A stretch of DNA of 64,000 nt from Apteryx mantelli (lineage: Eukaryota; Chordata; Aves; Apterygiformes; Apterygidae). Location of the stretch: NCBI RefSeq assembly GCF_036417845.1, contig NC_089980.1, positions 62,990,501-63,054,500 on the forward strand, read 5' to 3'. Below, piece after piece: positions 55,501-64,000 of this stretch. Position 1 is the first letter of the stretch; each line of letters starts with the position of its first letter. The notes beneath the pieces are model-generated. The model had not been told where the DNA came from. It worked only from the letters and a program-made list of their open reading frames with translations, and made no database searches. The position numbers and the translations under genes are program-made.

Positions 55501-58155
55501 ATTATTCTTAACCTGATTAGTGTAGCTGTGCTAATAATTTGGCAAAGAATAGTCCTGCCACTGTAGTACAGTCTAATCCAATAGCAACAGAAAAATCTGA
55601 AAAAAACAGAAAAAACAAATGGATGAGCAAAACTGGCTTTGGCATAAATTCTCTGCTTAAGGCGATAATATACAAATGAAATCATGAAATGTAACTTTAT
55701 GCTCTGTTTTGAGCAGTCAGTAAGCTTTATGTCAATAAAAAGTCAGCCTAAAATACCATCTTTTAGTTTGAACTGAATCATTCAGGGCTTTTGTAGGAGA
55801 CCTGCTAAAGCCTCTCTGAGATGCACTGGCAGCTATCACCAAGAGACTGACTTTCAAAATCTTCTGTCTGAGGGTTGGAGGGATAAACAATGAGTTCTTC
55901 AGCATGGCACTGTATGAAGTATTCTTACGTTGTAATCTTACACAGCTAATGAGCAGCACAGACACCTTCAGGTCTAGAATAAACGTTTATGTATCTGAAA
56001 ACCAAAAGTGCGCTAGGGTGTAGGGGAGAGGAAATAGTCTGAAAGACTTTGTGTACGTTCATTTATACAGATGTGAAGGACATCTAAATATTTCTTTGTA
56101 CTAAGACAAAGAAATCACAGCTGTTCTGTGTTGCTCTTTTAGATATGCTGATCAAAAAAGCTTTCTTATCTTTTTTCCTAGACCTCCTCTGTGGTGTTTC
56201 CTTGTCTTTTAGACAAGAATGTAAACTCCTGCCTGCCCTGCTGATAGCACCATGGTGGTGTCTTTGACGATGTCATCTGACTACTGCACTAAATTCTTTC
56301 CTGTTATCTTGCTCTATTAAGCAGGTCAGGACAGAACTGTTAGTTAATGATGCAACTACCCTGTCTAGAGACTTCCTTCCTTCAGATCCCAAATGCTTCT
56401 ACTTCTCTCTGTCTTTCATCCTATCTCCAGGAGATGTATGGAAATAGAAGAATGTTAAGTACCTGACGTTCTGCGATGTTCTTGTGTTTTTTTTAGGAGA
56501 ATTGATGGAAGCCATCAAGCGTGACTTTGGTTCCTTTGCGAACTTCAAGGAGAAGCTGACAGCTGTATCAGTTGGTGTCCAAGGATCAGGCTGGGGATGG
56601 CTTGGGTATAACAAAGAGCAGGGACGCCTACAAATTGCAGCCTGTGCAAATCAAGATCCTCTGCAAGGAACAACAGGTCAGGTTTCTCTCCTTCCCCTTC
56701 ACTTCTCTCTTTGTAGATTTCAGAGACAAGTGTATCTGATCTGAAAAGGCATTTTTAGACAACTGATGAGAAGAAATCACTGGATAAATAGGGCTGGAAA
56801 CTGTCTGAATATCATTCTAGCAAAAATGAAAAACAGTTGCAGTTTTTAAAACAGCATCTCTACAAACTCTGTGGAGAGTAGTAGGGTTTACAGTCTGTCT
56901 AGTGAAAGGGAAAATAAGTGAGGTATATTGTGGAAGCTATCCCTTTTAGGCAATAGTTTTAGCTGAGACTCTTTCAAACTGTTCCTAAGTAACTGGAGTA
57001 CCTCACCTATGAAGAGTATTGGGAAGATTAAGTTTCTTACCTTTAGATTGTTTCTTCTGACAGAGGAGCTACTCACAGAACCGTTTGCATTAGGCCAGAC
57101 AACAGAAGAGAAGAAGGTGCATATAATAACTTTTGTTTTGAAATAGGCTAAATTTAAAATGGTAGGCTTATAACATGCTTCCTTTGTCAGTTAAATCAGC
57201 CTTGGATGGGGATAATTCTTATGGCTAAGCAAACACAATAATGCTGGCCGTACCCTTTTAAAGGTATTTTTACTTGTATAGAGACATGGGAATGATGATG
57301 ACAGGCCAGACACTTTCCACAGACAGAAGATCTCATGTCCAATGAGAATCCTGTCCGTGGTGGCTGCTTGTTCAAATCCTATTGCAGATATCTTTAAAAC
57401 ATCCTCTGTGGAATTCACAGAGAATGCCTAGGAATACCATGTATTGTTCATATCTACTGTCAACATCTACAGCAGTCCATGTATTGCTTATTAGTAGGAG
57501 AAAAAAAATTTACTACAGGGAAGTACAGCATAAGGCAGGTACATTTCACTCCCCCACCCCTCCAAAAAAACCCCCTCTCAGTTAAACATATTTCTTGTTG
57601 ACTTTTTTTATCACAAAAGCAAGGAAAGTAATTGGTCACTTAACTGGAAGCAAACTGTTAGGACATGAGACTCTTCTGTGGTGCAATGTTTAAGGAAAAT
57701 GCTTGCATAACTGTGAAAGATGTAAACTTTTCAAAACAGACTTTATCTAGTTTCAGTCATGTCTTCAAGAAAGTTCTAAAGTACTCATAGGTGTTTATCT
57801 TAATCAGCTCATTTGATTCATACAGTGTATGTGCGTTTGGAGAACAAGCAATCTGTAAAATGTAGCAATGAGCACCTGTGTGCTGGAGAGTTCTTTGTCT
57901 CCTGCAGATAAAGACTCAGGAATCTAGTGCAACTTGGGGATGCAAAATAATATTTTACATGTAAAGAATGTTTTCATAAATTTACAAATTTTATCCTCCT
58001 TTTTTATAGGTCTTATTCCTTTGCTAGGAATTGATGTATGGGAACATGCTTATTATCTTCAGTATAAAAATGTTCGACCTGATTATTTGAAAGCCATCTG
58101 GAATGTGATCAACTGGGAGAATGTATCTTCAAGATATGCGTCCTGCAAAAAGTAG
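49564..58155 (+). CDS. SOD2: SOD2, mitochondrial manganese superoxide dismutase
   Basis: Converts superoxide to hydrogen peroxide and oxygen in the mitochondrial matrix as a homotetramer. Five coding exons: 49564-49592, 50906-51108, 54721-54837, 56497-56676 and 58010-58155, summing to 675 nt and 224 aa with all phases consistent. Residues 1-26 ([10 protein letters not shown] to LVSRQ) are basic, hydrophobic and free of acidic residues: a mitochondrial targeting peptide. The mature form is expected to begin [16 protein letters not shown] at residue 27. Mn ligands are His52, His100, Asp185 and His189 (last two in DVWEH). Second-shell Tyr60 and Gln169 are also present. The protein ends SRYASCKK. 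Start chosen at the ATG in GCCGCCATGTT, directly before the leader. Every catalytic residue is intact, so it should be functional. Confidence 0.98.
49593..50905 (+). other. SOD2: SOD2 intron 1
   Basis: 1.3 kb. The first 400-500 bp are CpG-island sequence. Near-perfect repeats of the unit GCCGC lie at 49600-49624, 8 nt after the donor. Confidence 0.88.
49600..49624. repeat. GCCGC pentanucleotide repeat
   Basis: Five units just inside SOD2 intron 1 within the CpG island. A similar shorter run lies at 13251-13270 in the WTAP CpG island. Confidence 0.85.
50906..51108 (+). CDS. SOD2: SOD2 exon 2
   Basis: 203 nt after CTCTTCCAG, encoding the rest of the targeting peptide and the start of the mature enzyme through [10 protein letters not shown] to EALAKG. 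Contains Mn ligand His52. The donor is AAAG|GTTTGT, a weaker site. Confidence 0.96.
51109..54720 (+). other. SOD2: SOD2 intron 2
   Basis: 3.6 kb. Mammalian SOD2 has a cytokine-responsive NF-kB/C-EBP enhancer in intron 2; I did not see a clear NF-kB consensus here. A 16-bp word TATAGGTTTGTAAGAC is repeated at 54582 and 54612 near the 3' end. Confidence 0.88.
54721..54837 (+). CDS. SOD2: SOD2 exon 3
   Basis: 117 nt after CATCTTTAG, encoding [20 protein letters not shown] through NGGGEPK. Contains Mn ligand His100. The donor is AAAG|GTTAGT. Confidence 0.96.
54838..56496 (+). other. SOD2: SOD2 intron 3
   Basis: 1.66 kb. No recognisable repeat or exon. Confidence 0.88.
56497..56676 (+). CDS. SOD2: SOD2 exon 4
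   Basis: 180 nt after a T-rich tract and TTTAG, encoding [14 protein letters not shown] through [13 protein letters not shown]. Contains Gln169. The donor is ACAG|GTCAGG. Confidence 0.96.
56677..58009 (+). other. SOD2: SOD2 intron 4
   Basis: 1.33 kb. No recognisable repeat or exon. Confidence 0.88.
58010..58155 (+). CDS. SOD2: SOD2 exon 5 (last coding exon)
   Basis: 146 nt after TTTTATAG, encoding [20 protein letters not shown] through [11 protein letters not shown] and stop TAG at 58153-58155. Contains Mn ligands Asp185 and His189. Confidence 0.97.
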
Positions 58156-58530
58156 AGTGGAATTCTTGCACAGACTACTAAAATGGCACCACTTCTATTT
58201 TAATACCACTCTTGTAGTAGTGTCTGTGGCTTACAAATGAGTGGCTCTGCTGCAGAAAACACTTAGCTCATCCAGCAAAAGCATTTCATAATCAAGCAAA
58301 ATGTGTGCTTGTCTATTCCTGAGAGAGGTATTTACTTAGATTTTTGAAGCTTTAAACTTGTGAGACAGAGAGAGAGACTTTAAATGATTTTTTCCACTGC
58401 GTATAGAAACATAACTGACCTTTTTTAAGGTTAATGAGGTAATGGATTTCCTTGTGGCACTTAAATATCAAAGTAGAAACATGTACTTGATGTTGCTATA
58501 AACAAATAAAACTCAAAAGAAGAATCTTAC
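58156..58530 (+). other. SOD2: SOD2 3' UTR (short form)
   Basis: From the stop codon to just past the AATAAA at 58505-58510. Further AATAAA hexamers at 59323-59328 and 59420-59425 could give longer forms. Vertebrate SOD2 is known to use more than one poly(A) site. Confidence 0.7.
58505..58510 (+). terminator. SOD2: SOD2 polyadenylation signal AATAAA
   Basis: First canonical hexamer after the SOD2 stop, 350 nt downstream. Confidence 0.7.
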
Positions 58531-61500
58531 CTAACTGTTTAAAACTGACTCATTTTTGGTAATAGTTGGTCCAGTTACTTACTTGCTTTGAAGATGGTTG
58601 GAGGAGTGCCTTTTGTAATTTGTTGTATTACAGGCTGTGGAACTTTCCTAGACATTAAGATGGGCATAAGGGAAGGCAGTCATTGCTGTCCCTTCTGAAC
58701 AGACGTGACTGTCTTCAGTCATCAGAAGAATCCATGTTTTGGACCCTCCCCTTTCCTCGATCTCTTACATGAGATCTTCATTTATTGCACTGATGTACTA
58801 ACTTTTGAAGTGTTACTTTGAACAAGAGATTACAGTACTGGGTCGGACTAAATGGTTCGGGTAGAAACTTAATGGTGGCATGCAATACTCATTCCATACT
58901 AGTTGTTAAAGCATATCCTAAAACACCCTTTAACTTTAGAGACTGATTAGGTGCATCCATCAAGTATAAATTGTCCCCGCATAGCTTTCTTCCTGAAGCA
59001 GTTATAACAAGTTAAACTTAATGTTTGAGGCAGGAATGGAATACTGTCTGGTGCAAAGGAGCATGCCTGGATAGGTCTTCAAAAAATATGAGAAAAGGTT
59101 AGTGTGTTTGTTTACTCTGCTACTTCTGTCTTAAGTATTTCAGACTGGGTGCTACTGGACTTGCATAGTACCTTGTACATAAGTTTTTCTGAGCTTGCTC
59201 AGTATGCTGCTTTACGTTCAGGATGAATTCTGAGAGGAACAAGGAAAAGATTTACTTCATACTTCAAAATTGCAGTCTGGTAATGTAAGATTAAGGGAAG
59301 AAGTGTTTTTTAAAAAAAAGAAAATAAATGCCTTTCATCAGGTGATGCAGGAAAACTACCATAGAAGTAATCTCTTGGTCTCCATCCAAAGCTTTAACTA
59401 GTTGGATATCTCTGTTGTGAATAAAAGTGAGTTGTGTAAGATGACTTATTTCAAATTTAATGTGTTTTTTTCTACTATGTGATCTTCTTTCTGTATGCCT
59501 AGTTCTCATCTCGAATATGCAGTTTGAGCTTCTGCTTAAGTCTGCCTCAAAGCAGGATCTTGTTTAAAACTTAGATTCTTCAGGGCCCTCAGATCCTTCG
59601 TCTACTGCTGAGGGGGCATGTGCAGTGATGAAGAAAAGTAAGCCTGCTGGTAATCAATTTGGAAGCTTTCAGTTTCATTTAAAAAAAGCTCAGACTTCAG
59701 AAAGGTCCGTATTTACGCTGTCTGCAAAATCCTCTGAAAATCTGGGGAGTTGGTGTTGGAGTGTCTGTATCACAAAATATGCTCAGCTTTTCCTCTTAGA
59801 GAGGAGGCCTGGGTTTCTATGAGTAAAACACTAACATCACATACACTTTTTTCCCCTGATAGATGCTTCTGGCAGAAAGAGTTGTACATCCTATGTGGTG
59901 GTACTTATGAAGTAAAGCTAAATCTTTGCTGTAGTAGTCTACTGGGGTGATCAGTCTATGTTTTGAAATCCATCTTCCTAACTTAATGCTGCCAACTTCT
60001 GTTTTCATGCATTTCCTTCTAAGCATTCCAGAATGCTTAAATTCATGCAAAATACATCATGTAGCCCCTAATTCTCTTGCTGTGAGACCATTGAGGCAAA
60101 TCCTTTTTAGCAACTTAATTAACTACAGAATTGAATAACACTGTTGATAATTAGAAGGTGGAGAAAGGAACAGTATTTACCATTGCTTGTAAATCTTATG
60201 TATTTCTAGGAAGCAACCAGTAGCCAGCTAGTATGTGAAACTTAATTGTGGCAAGTTAGTTGCTAAATGCATTGATATATGTGGATTATGCTTTTGTGGT
60301 GTTTGGGGTTTTTTGTTTGTTTTTTCTGTTGAGTTGGTATCTGGACAGATAAAGGCAGATACTTGGATTTCAGTTGTCAGACTTCAGCTATTGAAATTCT
60401 GCAGATAAAGAGGGTTGAATGGGATGGAGAGAGAGAAGCAGTGACATTTTTTCTAGAGAAGGAACAAGGACTTGAGATAAGAAGAGAATCCTTTGTTTCT
60501 CACTTTCCAGAAGTATCTTCAAAGTACAGAACAAGCAGGTTGTGTTTACTGTGGAATCTTCCTGGAGCTGAAGGAAACAGCAGCATCTTTTTTTTCCTTA
60601 CTCAAGACTACATGGTACGGTGAAATAACATGTAGCAAAGGGGAGCCAAAACCCTAGCAGAGTGTTGTCCTCAAAGATGAGCGAACGCTGTAGCAGGGGT
60701 TTATTGGTGAGTGCCATAGCGCGTATATTGGGCATCTGCTTGGCAGCTACTGCATGCTCTTAAAGAGCTGAGAAGTGAACATGCTCATACACTGGCGCTC
60801 AGTGGAAGGGACTGCTTAAGCTATGGAGGAAGCTTGCATTAACCTCGGGGCATAACGAGGCAAACCTTGGAGAGCTCCTCAAGCAGACGTGGTGCTTGCT
60901 CAAGCTTTAAAACCTCGAGGGTGAGACTCAACCCATGCTGGGAGGGCTCAGTCTCTGCTATGCACGAGGTTAAGAAGCAGCTTCACTCATCTTCTTAGAG
61001 TCAGCTGGTGAGTTTGTCCTAATGGCATATATCCTGTCTTTAAGACTGAATGTAGAGAGTCCAAGGCTGTATATAAACATGAATGTTTGTGGATTAGGAA
61101 GAGGAAAACTTACAAAATGTTGAAGGCAAATACAAGGATACTGAAGCAATGAAAATGATTTAATGCATGTTCTAATGGACTGTTATAAAGGACTGAGGAT
61201 TGTGTGTGCAGCTCTTCTGAGGAAAGGGTTTGATTAAACTATCCTAACTTCAAACTTCTGTGAAATTTGGAAGAAGTCCCAGTTGTTCTTGTGAAACTAG
61301 AATTGGAGTATGTGCCTGTAATTTAGCAAGTCTGTTAGCAAAACTGTCAACTGTCTGTGCAGTGAAAAGTGCATAAACTTGTTACTAATCTGTGTTAGAA
61401 AGTAAACTTTGAACCTTCTGTTGCTATTCAGAACTAGCACTTTGCATTACAAAAATTGCTTTGGAGAGGGGCAGGTGTATCCCTGTGTGAGCTGAGGTGA

Positions 61501-62930
61501 GGTAAGGTAAATAATCACAGCCAATCTCAAATGACCTGTCTGAATGTACAAGTCTAAGACATATTATTCAAAAAATAAACTACTAATGCATTTTTTTCCA
61601 TCTAGAGCTTCCTGATCCTAATAGTGAAAACAGTAGCTCTGTGTGGAAAATGGAAGGGAAAGTTGTCTCCAACCTGAACTGTGCAAGGTATGTCACAGCA
61701 CTGAGCATGAAAGTACTTGAGGACTTGAACTACTGGACAGGGACAATGGGTTTGATTCAATAAGCACTGAAGCTAAAAGTCTCCTGGGCCAAACAGCCGA
61801 TGCAGAAGAATTGCATCCCAACAGTCCCCTTGAGCCTAGTTTTTGTCAGTCCTTGTTTAAATGTGTCGCTTGTAAAGATGCTTCATGTGTATATGCAGCT
61901 AAATTGTGTGTAGGTGTAGTGTCACTTTATGTTAAAATAAGAACTTGGTATCATTTTTAAATGGAAAAATAAGTGCAGTATCCAACCCAAATCCTCCTGA
62001 AAATGCTTATGTATTATGAATCAGAAGAAAGTGCATCTGGGTGATCCCATAAAAATATTTAATGGGAAGCAAAGCTGCTGTGTCTAATTAGAGTCATTGG
62101 TTTGCAGGCTACAAAAGAATTCTAGTGGCTGAACTTTTCAGAAATGCATCCACTCAGATCTCAGAAGGCAACATTCTGCTGTAAAATGTGAGTAAACATT
62201 TTTATTTTTTCTGACTTGTAAAAAGACACTTAAAGGCTAATGCCAGATGCAAAGCATATGTCTTTTGTTCTGAATTAGAAAAGATTAAAGTAATTTAAGA
62301 TCACCCAAACCAAGCTATTGAAGTCTTTTTGCTGTCACTGTCTGTATTGGGTAGTACATCTTAATACTATTGGCCAGTCCCAGAAAGCCCGGAGGGTGGC
62401 GCCTTTATCCTGCTGTTGAAACAGGAAGAATCTATAGATGCCTATACTGAGAGTCAGAAATTGGACTAGATAAAAGATGCTTTTTTTTCCCCAGCTTCTG
62501 CTTTCCACATCACAATTATTTATTTCACCTTTATCTAGAGTATGTAATTAAAAAAAAAAAAAAGCAACCCCAAACTATTTGCATAAAACAGTAGCAGTGA
62601 CTCAAGAAGAAATGAACATGCTATAAACTGTAGATTCAGCTACTTGGAAAAGGGAAGTACTCATTTGTTCAATGCAGGCTTCCTCCAACTAAGCTGGTAG
62701 GCTCATACAGATGTAATAACTCTTTATTTATAGAAGACTTACCTGACTTTTTATTTTTCATTCAGGAATTTAGTCCTTTCTAGAACAGCAAAAGCAGTAT
62801 AAAATGCTGCTATTCTGTTTCTCTAACATTTTGTCCTACGTACCTATTACATTGGCTTTGCTAAAGTATATTGTTAAACTAATATAAGGCAAAAGACTGC
62901 TGTTTGTAGTTATGTCCCATATTGAGCAGA
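58531..62930. other. Region downstream of SOD2
   Basis: About 4.4 kb with no known gene recognised. Contains two further AATAAA words (59323, 59420), a compositionally distinct, GC-richer patch at about 60680-60960, and an exon-like segment at 61606-61687. A poly-A run lies at about 62550-62563. Confidence 0.65.
61606..61687 (+). other. Exon-like segment downstream of SOD2
   Basis: Acceptor TTTTTTTCCATCTAG, 82 nt, then donor TGCAAG|GTATGT. One frame is open throughout (LPDPNSENSSSVWKMEGKVV and on), entering with two bases and leaving with two. No family was recognised and no partner exon established. It could be part of a longer SOD2 transcript, a lncRNA, or chance. Confidence 0.25.
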
Positions 62931-64000
62931 TCACAGAACCACAGAATCGCTGAGGTTGGAAGGGACCTCTGGAGATCATCTAGTCCAACCCCCCTGCTCA
63001 AGCAGGGTCACCTAGAACACATTGCACAGGATCGCGTCCAGGTGGGTTTTGAAAATCTCCAGAGAAGGAGATTCCACAACCTCTCTGGGCAACCTGTTCC
63101 AGTGCTCTGTCACCCTCACAGTGAAAAAGTTTTTCCTCATGTTCAGATGGAACTGTCTGTGTTTCAGTTTGTGCCTGTTGCTTTGCGTCCTGTCACTGGG
63201 CACTACTGAAAAGAGTCTGGCTCCATCCTCTTGACACCTTCCCTTCAGATACTTGTACACATTGATAAGATCTCCTCTCAGCCTTCTCTTCTCCAGGCTA
63301 AACAGGCCCAGCTCTCTCGGTCTTTCCTCATAAGAGAGATGCTCCAGTCCCCTAATCATCTTTGTGGCCCTCCGCTGGACTTGCTCCAGTAGTGCCACAT
63401 CCCTCTTGTACTGGGGAGCCCAGAACTGGACGCAGTACTCCAGATGTGGCCTCACCAGGGCTGAGCAGAGGGGGAGGATCACCTCCCTCGACCTGCTGGC
63501 AACACTCTTCCTGATGCAGCCCAGGATACCATTGGCCTTCTTGGCCACAAGGGCACATTGCTGCCTCATGCTTAACTTGGTGTCCACCAGCACTCCCAGG
63601 TCCTTTTCCGCAGAGCTGCTTTCCAGCAGGTCAACCCCCAACCTGTACTGGTGCGTGGGGTTATTCCTCCCCAGGTGCAGGACCCTGCACTTCCCGCTGT
63701 TGAACTTCATGAGGTTCCTCTCTGCCCACCTCTCCAGCCTGTCCAGGTCCCTCTGAATGGCAGCACAGCCCTCTGGTGTATCGGCCACTCCTCCCAGTTT
63801 TGTATCGTCAGCAAACTTGCTGAGGGTGCACTCTGTGCCTTCATCCAGGTCATTGATGAAGAAGTTGAACAAGACTGGACCCAGTCCTGACCCCTGGGGG
63901 ACACCGCTAGCTACAGGCCTCCAACTAGACTCTGCGCCGCTGATCACAATTCTCTGAGCTCTGCCATTCAGCCAGTTCTCAGTCCACCTCACTGTCCACT
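62931..64000 (-). mobile_element. CR1 LINE, 3' part, continues past the right edge
   Basis: Starts on the plus strand with CACAGAA/CACAGAAT units, the complement of the CR1 8-bp 3' tail, then the typical CR1 end (GAGGTTGGAAGGGACCTCTGG). The minus strand carries the C-terminal half of ORF2 in one open frame. It lacks a poly-A tail, as expected for CR1. The 5' end is outside the window, so total length is unknown. Confidence 0.96.
63012..64000 (-). CDS. CR1 ORF2 reverse transcriptase, C-terminal part
   Basis: Non-LTR retrotransposon reverse transcriptase that would copy CR1 RNA at a nicked target. About 329 codons are open, from the right edge to a stop at 63012, followed by only about 80 bp of 3' sequence. 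The visible motifs are [10 protein letters not shown] and, about 30 residues later, the catalytic FADD box in FADDTKLGG. The rest is the thumb and the C-terminal segment ending near [15 protein letters not shown]. The listed Met start would be a GTG inside the frame; the reading frame runs on upstream (WTVRWTENW), so no true start is in view. The lack of stops points to a young copy. The endonuclease domain is outside the window. Confidence 0.92.
   Translation of the reverse strand, partial: WTVRWTENWLNGRAQRIVISGAESSWRPVASGVPQGSGLGPVLFNFFINDLDEGTECTLSKFADDTKLGGVADTPEGCAAIQRDLDRLERWAERNLMKFNSGKCRVLHLGRNNPTHQYRLGVDLLESSSAEKDLGVLVDTKLSMRQQCALVAKKANGILGCIRKSVASRSREVILPLCSALVRPHLEYCVQFWAPQYKRDVALLEQVQRRATKMIRGLEHLSYEERPRELGLFSLEKRRLRGDLINVYKYLKGRCQEDGARLFSVVPSDRTQSNRHKLKHRQFHLNMRKNFFTVRVTEHWNRLPREVVESPSLEIFKTHLDAILCNVF

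Noticed and set aside
63352-63957. Plus- and minus-strand alternative frames over the CR1
   Set aside because: Shadows of the CR1 ORF2 frame, which alone carries the reverse-transcriptase motifs.

Overview
This is a eukaryotic, very probably avian, nuclear genomic window. Three vertebrate housekeeping genes are interrupted by introns with GT-AG boundaries, each starts in a CpG island, and the interspersed repeats are CR1 LINEs, the dominant retroelement of bird and reptile genomes. The encoded SOD2 (224 aa) and WTAP (396 aa) proteins read as bird-like orthologues of the human proteins. The species cannot be named from this sequence alone.

Layout. Positions 1-3369 hold the 5' part of ACAT2 (cytosolic acetyl-CoA acetyltransferase) on the minus strand: four coding exons, with the rest of the gene beyond the left edge. 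Its CpG-island promoter lies at about 3000-3880. An intergenic stretch of about 9 kb follows. WTAP occupies about 13350-42310 on the plus strand, with a non-coding first exon in a CpG island and seven coding exons. About 7 kb of intergenic DNA separates it from SOD2 (mitochondrial Mn superoxide dismutase), which runs from about 49500 to 58530 on the plus strand with five coding exons. The last 5 kb is mostly non-coding and ends in a long CR1 LINE on the minus strand whose reverse-transcriptase frame is open to the right edge. A second, older CR1 piece lies in WTAP intron 5.

The genes are functionally unrelated: acetoacetyl-CoA formation for the mevalonate pathway, the scaffold of the nuclear m6A writer complex, and mitochondrial superoxide detoxification. 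Their linkage matches the known SOD2-WTAP-ACAT2-TCP1 synteny block of vertebrates. As I recall the human map, WTAP is head-to-head with SOD2 and tandem with ACAT2; here WTAP is head-to-head with ACAT2 and tandem with SOD2, which implies a WTAP inversion in one lineage.

No CRISPR array, operon, tRNA, rRNA or prokaryote-type system was seen. The more interesting leftovers are small: a minus-strand orphan exon between WTAP and SOD2 with strong splice sites and a 30-codon open frame, a phase-matched possible alternative last exon in WTAP intron 6, a read-through WTAP short isoform, a likely divergent transcript at the ACAT2 promoter, and a possible exon downstream of SOD2.
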